Source: Elusimicrobia bacterium RIFCSPHIGHO2_02_FULL_57_9
Lineage (GTDB): Bacteria; Elusimicrobiota; Elusimicrobia; UBA1565; UBA9628
Length of the DNA: 10,466 nt
NCBI GenBank assembly: GCA_001800015.1
Contig: MGUO01000036.1
Span: forward strand, 1-10,466
Direction of reading: 5' to 3'
Shown: positions 7,265 through 10,466 of the stretch, piece by piece
Layout: every line of letters begins with the position of its first letter
Position numbering within the stretch: position 1 is the stretch's first letter
Notes under the pieces: generated by a model
What the model saw: only the letters and a program-made list of their open reading frames with translations
The model's database searches: none
What the model was told of the DNA's origin: nothing
Translations under genes and position numbers: made by a program

Positions 7265-7286
7265 TATCTTCGGATAGGGTGATCAA
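7256..7286. repeat. Two direct repeats GGTGATCAA at the cyclase promoter
   Basis: Identical 9-base copies lie at 7256-7264 and 7278-7286, 22 bases apart start to start, close to two helical turns. Each contains the palindrome TGATCA. The first covers the -35 of the cyclase promoter. Between them, TATC-TTCG-GATA forms a small inverted repeat. The spacing suits a DNA-binding protein acting on one face of the helix. Confidence 0.5.
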
Positions 7287-7349
7287 ATGTGCGCTGAACC
7301 TCGATATATCCTAAAAATTATACACTGATTTTCCTGGGCCTTCGAAACC

Positions 7350-7547
7350 ATGTCCTGGCGAGCTTGCCGCATCACCGCACCTGTCGTTTTCCCTCTTTTT
7401 TTTATCCCGGGGTGCCGGCATGCTCCGCGTCCTCTCGCGGGTGTGGTCATTGAGCATGGCGGCTCGGGCGGGGCCCCTTGGGCCCGCGCCGGCGATCCAG
7501 ACACTCCACCTGACGGTAAAAACCCGAAGCCAAAAGCTCGGGTTTGA
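7350..7547 (+). CDS. Doubtful small lipoprotein-like ORF upstream of the 7544 gene
   Basis: A 65-residue frame. Its N-terminus reads MSWRACR, then a hydrophobic run ITAPVVFPLFFI, then PGC, a rough lipobox with Cys at 22; Pro at -2 is unusual. The rest is Gly/Pro-rich, ending in a basic GKNPKPKARV. Its TGA overlaps the TTG start of the next gene by four bases (TTGA), the spacing expected for translationally coupled genes. Against it: there is no Shine-Dalgarno, no good promoter, and an internal GC-rich hairpin (about 7469-7487). If it is not a gene, 7231-7543 is an intergenic stretch holding the cyclase promoter, the GGTGATCAA repeats, a T8 run (7396-7403) and the hairpins. Confidence 0.3.
   Translation: MSWRACRITAPVVFPLFFIPGCRHAPRPLAGVVIEHGGSGGAPWARAGDPDTPPDGKNPKPKARV
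7520..7545 (-). terminator. Rho-independent terminator-like hairpin in minus-strand orientation
   Basis: AAACCCGA (7520-7527) pairs with TCGGGTTT (7538-7545) over a 10-base loop that can close two further GC pairs. Read on the minus strand the stem is followed by TTTTTA, the usual U-tract; read on the plus strand it is followed by GAAAG, which is not. No convincing minus-strand gene ends nearby. The 3' arm overlaps the TTG start of the plus-strand gene, so it could instead be a hairpin that hides that start. Confidence 0.4.
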
Positions 7548-7996
7548 AAGATGCCATGGCTTCTCAGGCGGATCTTGGCCCCGTAATCGGCGGCAGCAAG
7601 GCGGCAAGCGCCGGACGCCGGTTAATGGAGCGCTTACCCGGGATGGCTCCCAAGCCCTTTGCCAGTTGTCGCGTGCTTGAGGGCTGCGCCGAGGCTCCCT
7701 TGGCTTTTCACATCGAAAAGGGGGAGCATGTCCCGGAAACCGTCGCCGCGCTGGTGCGTCCCTGGGTTCTTCTTCAGAAGGCCAGAGGCAAGGAGCTTAT
7801 CTTCAATTTCGCGCCAGGCGCCGGGGACCGACTCATGAATATGAACTTGGAAGGCCTGCCGCAAGCCTCTTTCGCTGTGCACATCAGCGCCCCCTTAACG
7901 GGAGGTTGCGAGGTTTCTTTGCGGGGCCGGCCCGATCCCTCCCGATTGTTCGACGAGCAGCGGCGCGCCGTTTTGGAGAACTCGCTACAACCCTAG
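7544..7996 (+). CDS. Hypothetical protein, 150 residues
   Basis: Codon use (third positions strongly G/C, frequent GCC, GGC, GAG, AAG) and residue balance match the genuine genes of the window, so I regard it as real, but I do not recognise a family. No signal peptide or membrane helix is visible. The N-terminal 30 residues are Gly/Ala/Ser-rich. The remainder looks like a mixed alpha/beta domain with segments ETVAALVRPWVLLQKARGKE, ELIFNF, ASFAVHISAP and CEVSLRGRPD, and ends RRAVLENSLQP. Cysteines occur at 44, 49 and 118. The start may be TTG 7544 (overlapping the upstream frame, inside a hairpin arm) or ATG 7556, which has only a weak GAAAG ahead. A coding-like remnant in another frame follows the stop. 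Confidence 0.65.
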   Translation: MKDAMASQADLGPVIGGSKAASAGRRLMERLPGMAPKPFASCRVLEGCAEAPLAFHIEKGEHVPETVAALVRPWVLLQKARGKELIFNFAPGAGDRLMNMNLEGLPQASFAVHISAPLTGGCEVSLRGRPDPSRLFDEQRRAVLENSLQP

Positions 7997-7998
7997 GC

Positions 7999-8136
7999 AG
8001 CACATGGCATGAACGAACCTTTCTCGTTGCCGGCGACTCGCCCTTGCCCTTGATGCACATCCAGCGCGACCATCGCGACTCGCGCCTTTACGGATATCAT
8101 CATCAGAAAAGGAAAACGCACCTGGCTGCGGTATAG
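7999..8136 (+). pseudogene. Coding-like remnant after the 7544 gene
   Basis: In the +1-class frame, 7999-8136 reads STWHERTFLVAGDS, then PLPLMHIQRDHRDSRLYGY, then HHQKRKTHLAAV and a stop. Third positions are mostly G/C and the composition is protein-like, but there is no good start and no Shine-Dalgarno. The only internal ATG would give 27 residues. Upstream in the same frame the reading is Arg-rich shadow of the 7544 gene. It could be the frameshifted C-terminus of that gene, the tail of a decayed gene, or chance. The rest of 7997-8175 shows nothing further. Confidence 0.25.
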
Positions 8137-8175
8137 GACACAATCTTTAGACGGGTGAAACGAAACATCAATGGT

Positions 8176-8670
8176 TTAAGACTTTTTCTTCAGGGAAATG
8201 TGCAGGTGCTTGATCTTCCAGCCGTCCGAATGCTTTTTCAAGACGAAGGTTTCAGTGACGGCCAGGACGATGGTCTTGCCCTCTTTGGCCGTCGCGATAG
8301 TATTGATCGACTCCTGAGCCGCGTAGGCCCAATCCTCGGAGGCGGAAGACTCCAGGAGCTTGACGTCGGAGACGCGCAAGGACTTCCACCCCTTCATATG
8401 CTCGCCGATATGGTGGTTGCGGTACTCGGTCCAGCCGACGTCCTTACCGCCATGCTCCAGAACCAAGAGAGCGGGATCCATGATAAGGTCAAGCTGCTCG
8501 ACACTTAAAGCCTCCATCCCCGCCTTGTACTGCTCCAAGACTTGCGAAACGTCCTGTGCCGAGGCTATTTTTGGCACGGTGGTCCCAGGCTTTTCGTGCG
8601 CGGAACCAGGTAGAATTGAAACGGCTAAGAGCGTCAGGCAGACTGGAAGGAACTGTAGGGGTTTTCTCAT
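8176..8670 (-). CDS. Secreted NTF2/SnoaL-like domain protein
   Basis: A 164-residue protein with a signal peptide (about 1-24; cleavage near PGSA-HEK), so probably periplasmic. Residues about 40-160 fit the NTF2-like cone fold of the SnoaL/DUF4440/YybH type. There is an N-terminal helix (VSQVLEQYKAGMEALSVEQL), D-P-A-L-L-V-L-E-H-G-G (65-75), a G-W-T-E-Y-R-N-H-H helix (79-87), then strands with WAYAAQESI (114-122), IVLAVTETFVLKK and a closing DGWKIKHLHISL, the usual last strand. Domains of this size bind small hydrophobic ligands or act as adaptors, and the sequence does not reveal the ligand. The cluster of His (73, 86, 87, 91) could suggest metal binding but is unproven. A good Shine-Dalgarno (GGGAGG, complement of 8679-8684) lies 8 bases before the ATG. 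Divergent from the TPM operon. Confidence 0.85.
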   Translation of the reverse strand: MRKPLQFLPVCLTLLAVSILPGSAHEKPGTTVPKIASAQDVSQVLEQYKAGMEALSVEQLDLIMDPALLVLEHGGKDVGWTEYRNHHIGEHMKGWKSLRVSDVKLLESSASEDWAYAAQESINTIATAKEGKTIVLAVTETFVLKKHSDGWKIKHLHISLKKKS

Positions 8671-8678
8671 GAGTTGAA

Positions 8679-8714
8679 CCTCCCGGAAATGATACGACCT
8701 TTATGAATATTATA
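8679..8714 (-). promoter_or_regulatory. Leader and -10 box of the SnoaL-like gene
   Basis: A perfect TATAAT (complement of 8709-8714) lies about 38 bases before the ATG, giving an untranslated leader of roughly 30 bases that includes GGGAGG (complement of 8679-8684). No convincing -35 stands at 16-18 bases; GTGACA is 20 bases away. In contrast to the divergent TPM gene, this gene uses a normal leader. Confidence 0.4.
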
Positions 8715-8805
8715 GCTTAGCGCAGCACACTATTTGTCACACCAGAGCAAGCTACGGACAAGACGTTGAACTCATAACCGGTGGATATTATACATCTGCG
8801 CAAAA

Positions 8806-8834
8806 TTGACATGCAGGTGCCATAGTCATATACT
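8806..8834 (+). promoter_or_regulatory. Strong sigma70 promoter of the TPM operon, apparently leaderless
   Basis: TTGACA (8806-8811, perfect), exactly 17 bases, then TATACT (8829-8834, five of six). Eight bases later comes the GTG start at 8843, so transcription should begin one or two bases from the start codon. This is the best promoter in the window. An odd palindrome, ACTGGA-A-TCCAGT (8832-8844), spans the end of the -10 to the start codon and could be an operator. Confidence 0.75.
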
Positions 8835-8842
8835 GGAATCCA

Positions 8843-9586
8843 GTGAAACGCTGGAAAAATTTATTCTGGGTGACGTTGGGACTGGCGGTTTGTGCCAGTG
8901 TTGCGCCGGCTTTCGCCGTGAAATTCCCCGACAAGCCTGGACGCGACAGCTTTTACTCGGATGAGGCCAGCCTGCTCAATGAGATCGGGGGCAAGCGCGT
9001 CAACGAAATCTGCTGGGCGCTGTGGAAAAAGCAAAAGATTCCGCTCTACGTAGTGACCGTGATATCCCTGGCAGACCACGATGCCGCAGGCCAAACCATC
9101 GAGGGCTTCGCCTACGATCTATTCAACGCTTGGGGCATCGGCTCTCAGCGCCGCAACTACGGCATTTTGATTTTAGTTTCAAAAAACGACCGCAAGGCCC
9201 GCATCGAGCTAGGTTCGGGCTGGGGGCACAAGCACGACTATCAGGCCGAAGAGGTGATGCGGGATAGTATCTTGCCCCATTTTCGCCGTGGGGATTACTC
9301 CCAAGGCATCATGCGAGGCGTCGAGGGTATGAATGCTTTAGCGCGGGGCCTGGAGTTGCCCAAGGCCAAAGCGCCATGGTGGGCCATTTGGGTACAGATC
9401 GGTTTCGTGGCGTTGGTCATAGGCGTCGCCTACTCTCTATTTAAAAGCGGGCACACCGGCTGGGGGTGGGCTTTTTTAGCCGGCATCGGCATTCTGCTCT
9501 TTTTCCTCCTGCGGGCTGCGGCATCCAGCGGCGGCGGCATGGGCGGAGGATCTTCGGGAGGCGGCGGGGCCAGCGGGTCCTGGTGA
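8843..9586 (+). CDS. TPM-domain membrane protein (YgcG/Psb32-type) with Gly-rich tail
   Basis: A 247-residue protein with a signal peptide (1-25, cleavage near APAFA-VKF). The TPM domain occupies about 36-168, with the family landmarks N-A-W-G-I-G (95-100), R-N-Y-G-I-L-I-L-V-S (104-113), R-K-A-R-I-E-L-G-S-G (117-126) and P-H-F-R-R-G-D-Y (145-152). Two membrane helices (about 181-199 and 208-224) lead to a Gly/Ser tail ending GGGGASGSW, the usual ending of this family. The TPM domain would face the periplasm. Family members are tied to photosystem II repair in plants and cyanobacteria, and to poorly defined envelope roles in other bacteria; a general enzymatic activity is not settled. The start is GTG 8843, chosen because the signal peptide begins MKRWKN there and the promoter ends just upstream. 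It is followed after 4 bases by a second TPM gene. Confidence 0.9.
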   Translation: MKRWKNLFWVTLGLAVCASVAPAFAVKFPDKPGRDSFYSDEASLLNEIGGKRVNEICWALWKKQKIPLYVVTVISLADHDAAGQTIEGFAYDLFNAWGIGSQRRNYGILILVSKNDRKARIELGSGWGHKHDYQAEEVMRDSILPHFRRGDYSQGIMRGVEGMNALARGLELPKAKAPWWAIWVQIGFVALVIGVAYSLFKSGHTGWGWAFLAGIGILLFFLLRAAASSGGGMGGGSSGGGGASGSW

Positions 9587-9590
9587 AGAA

Positions 9591-10274
9591 ATGATGAAAC
9601 GACCCAGCGCACTTTTCAGTGAAGCAGACCGCAAAGCCATCGCCCAGACTATTGAAAAGGCCGAACAAAGCACTTCCGGCGAGATTGTGCCCGTAGTGGC
9701 GGCCGCCTCTGGGCGCTACGACCGCGCCGAAGATATTTTTGGGTTATGCCTGGCCTTGGTGGCGCTAACGACGGCCTGGCTTGTTTTTCAAGATATTCGG
9801 GTCGTTGATGGCGCGTGGACTGTAGGTTCTCGTTTGAGCTTGGGCCTGCTTCCCCTTGTGATCATCATTATCGCAGGATTTGCGCTGGGCGCGGCGGCGG
9901 CTACCCGCTTTCCTGCTCTTAAGTTGCTTTTCATACCTAAGAAAGAAATAGACCTGGAAGTGGAGCGCGCAGCGGCTCATGCCTTTAGGCAGTTCCGCCT
10001 GGGCCGGACCCACAATGGCACCGGCATCCTGATTTACGTCTCCTTACTCGAGCGTCGCGTGCGCGTGGAAGGCGGTGGGGCCATCGCTGATAAGCTCTCT
10101 CACCAGGACTGGAAAGAAGTCTGCGCTGCGGTCGTTGATGGCCTTAAGGTAGGCCGTCCCACCGAGGGCCTTATGCATGCCATCGAAGCCGCAGGTCGGT
10201 TACTGGCCCAACACTTCCCTATCCGCCCCGAGGATCGCAATGAGCTAAAAAATGAGCTATGCCTGATTGACTGA
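9591..10274 (+). CDS. Second TPM-domain membrane protein
   Basis: A 227-residue protein without cleavable signal peptide. An N-terminal cytosolic stretch with the conserved I-E-K-A-E-Q-S-T-S-G-E-I-V-P-V-V (21-36) is followed by two membrane helices (about 49-67 and 82-105). A TPM-like C-terminal part follows, with R-T-H-N-G-T-G-I-L-I-Y-V-S (139-151), E-R-R-V-R-V-E-G-G-G (154-163), W-K-E-V (174-177), G-R-P-T-E-G-L (188-194), L-L-A-Q-H-F-P (204-210) and a D-x-N-E-L ending. This matches the second, signal-less TPM protein commonly found next to YgcG-type proteins, often with lemA. It starts at ATG 9591 or the adjacent ATG 9594, with a weak GGTGAAGAA ahead, four bases after the upstream stop. It is presumably co-translated and membrane-associated with its neighbour. 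Biochemical function is not established. Confidence 0.88.
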   Translation: MMKRPSALFSEADRKAIAQTIEKAEQSTSGEIVPVVAAASGRYDRAEDIFGLCLALVALTTAWLVFQDIRVVDGAWTVGSRLSLGLLPLVIIIIAGFALGAAAATRFPALKLLFIPKKEIDLEVERAAAHAFRQFRLGRTHNGTGILIYVSLLERRVRVEGGGAIADKLSHQDWKEVCAAVVDGLKVGRPTEGLMHAIEAAGRLLAQHFPIRPEDRNELKNELCLID

Positions 10275-10298
10275 CACCTGGCCTTTGATCTCAAGCTC

Positions 10299-10358
10299 GC
10301 TAATCGTATGCGTGGAAGGGCTAAAGTAATACGGGCTTTTTTATTAGCGGTTCCCTTC
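10299..10358 (+). terminator. Nested inverted repeats with a T6 run after the TPM operon
   Basis: GCTAAT (10299-10304) pairs with ATTAGC (10343-10348), and CGTAT (10305-10309) with ATACG (10329-10333). The latter is followed by GGC and six T (10337-10342). Alternatively GAAGGG (10315-10320) pairs with CCCTTC (10353-10358). The T run 60-70 bases after the last stop codon suggests the operon ends here. The stem beside the T run is only 5 bp, so this is a modest candidate. Confidence 0.35.
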
Positions 10359-10438
10359 GCGCCCCCTACCGTCTAGATTTTTACCCCCAAAAGAGGATTC
10401 TATTTTATTTTTGAGTTTATGCAAGCAAAAGTAAATAT

Positions 10439-10458
10439 CCACGGGCCAAGGCCCGTGG
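10439..10458. repeat. Perfect 9-bp palindrome, possible IS200/IS605-type end or terminator
   Basis: CCACGGGCC (10439-10447) and GGCCCGTGG (10450-10458) are perfect inverted copies with two bases between. Preceding it is AT-rich DNA; after it comes CTTTCAAG and the window ends. Read on the minus strand it begins AAAGCCACGG, which resembles the subterminal hairpins of IS200/IS605 elements and related REP sequences. It could equally be the terminator of a minus-strand gene beyond the edge. No transposase is visible in the window. Confidence 0.45.
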
Positions 10459-10466
10459 CTTTCAAG

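Noticed and set aside
7396..7403. T8 run as a plus-strand terminator
   Set aside because: No stable stem directly precedes it and no plus-strand gene ends nearby.
7283..7607. Minus-strand frames (73 and 98 residues) upstream of the cyclase
   Set aside because: Arg/Pro/Cys-rich composition, no start signals, and they cross the cyclase promoter and the terminator-like hairpin.
7634..7882. 82-residue minus-strand frame that could explain the minus-strand terminator at 7520
   Set aside because: The plus strand has much better coding character here, and the frame lacks a ribosome binding site and stops about 90 bases before the hairpin.
8155..8677. Plus-strand frames opposite the SnoaL-like gene
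   Set aside because: The minus-strand product has a signal peptide, an NTF2-like pattern and a good Shine-Dalgarno; the plus frames are shadows.

Overview
The window is GC-rich bacterial chromosome, densely coding, with short intergenic gaps. It has no rRNA or tRNA genes, no CRISPR array and no complete mobile element. The large periplasmic TPR protein, the FlgD-like/OmpA-like partner, GC-rich codon use and many small orphan proteins suggest an uncultured Gram-negative (diderm) lineage. Elusimicrobiota or a similar candidate phylum is my best guess. It rests on general impression, because no marker gene is present.

Layout. (1) 1-472, minus strand: membrane-anchored ankyrin-repeat protein that runs off the left edge. 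(2) 594-5546, plus strand: a three-gene operon of a soluble-looking histidine kinase, a 1029-residue secreted TPR-repeat protein, and a secreted protein with a FlgD-like Ig fold and a degenerate OmpA-like C-terminus. (3) 5548-7230, minus strand: a membrane GGDEF diguanylate cyclase, a five-codon leader ORF, and a small CPCC/coiled-coil protein whose stop lies one base from the stop of the plus-strand operon. (4) 7231-8175: a looser region holding one convincing hypothetical gene (7544-7996), one doubtful small lipoprotein-like ORF ahead of it, a hairpin that looks like a minus-strand terminator, and a coding-like remnant behind it. (5) 8176-8670, minus strand: secreted NTF2/SnoaL-like protein. 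(6) 8843-10274, plus strand: two TPM-domain membrane proteins in the usual tandem order but without an adjacent lemA. (7) 10275-10466: non-coding tail with inverted repeats and a perfect 9-bp palindrome resembling an IS200/IS605-type end.

How the genes relate. The kinase operon pairs a signalling enzyme with two exported proteins built for protein-protein contact at the envelope, so an envelope assembly, trafficking or surface-machinery role is plausible but unproven. The diguanylate cyclase adds c-di-GMP signalling. It has an intact catalytic motif and an intact inhibitory I-site.

The most distinctive regulatory pattern is that three first-in-operon genes (kinase 594, cyclase 7230, TPM 8843) have a sigma70-like -10 box ending only 6-8 bases before the start codon and little or no Shine-Dalgarno, so they look leaderless. 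Several downstream or other genes have clear Shine-Dalgarno sites.
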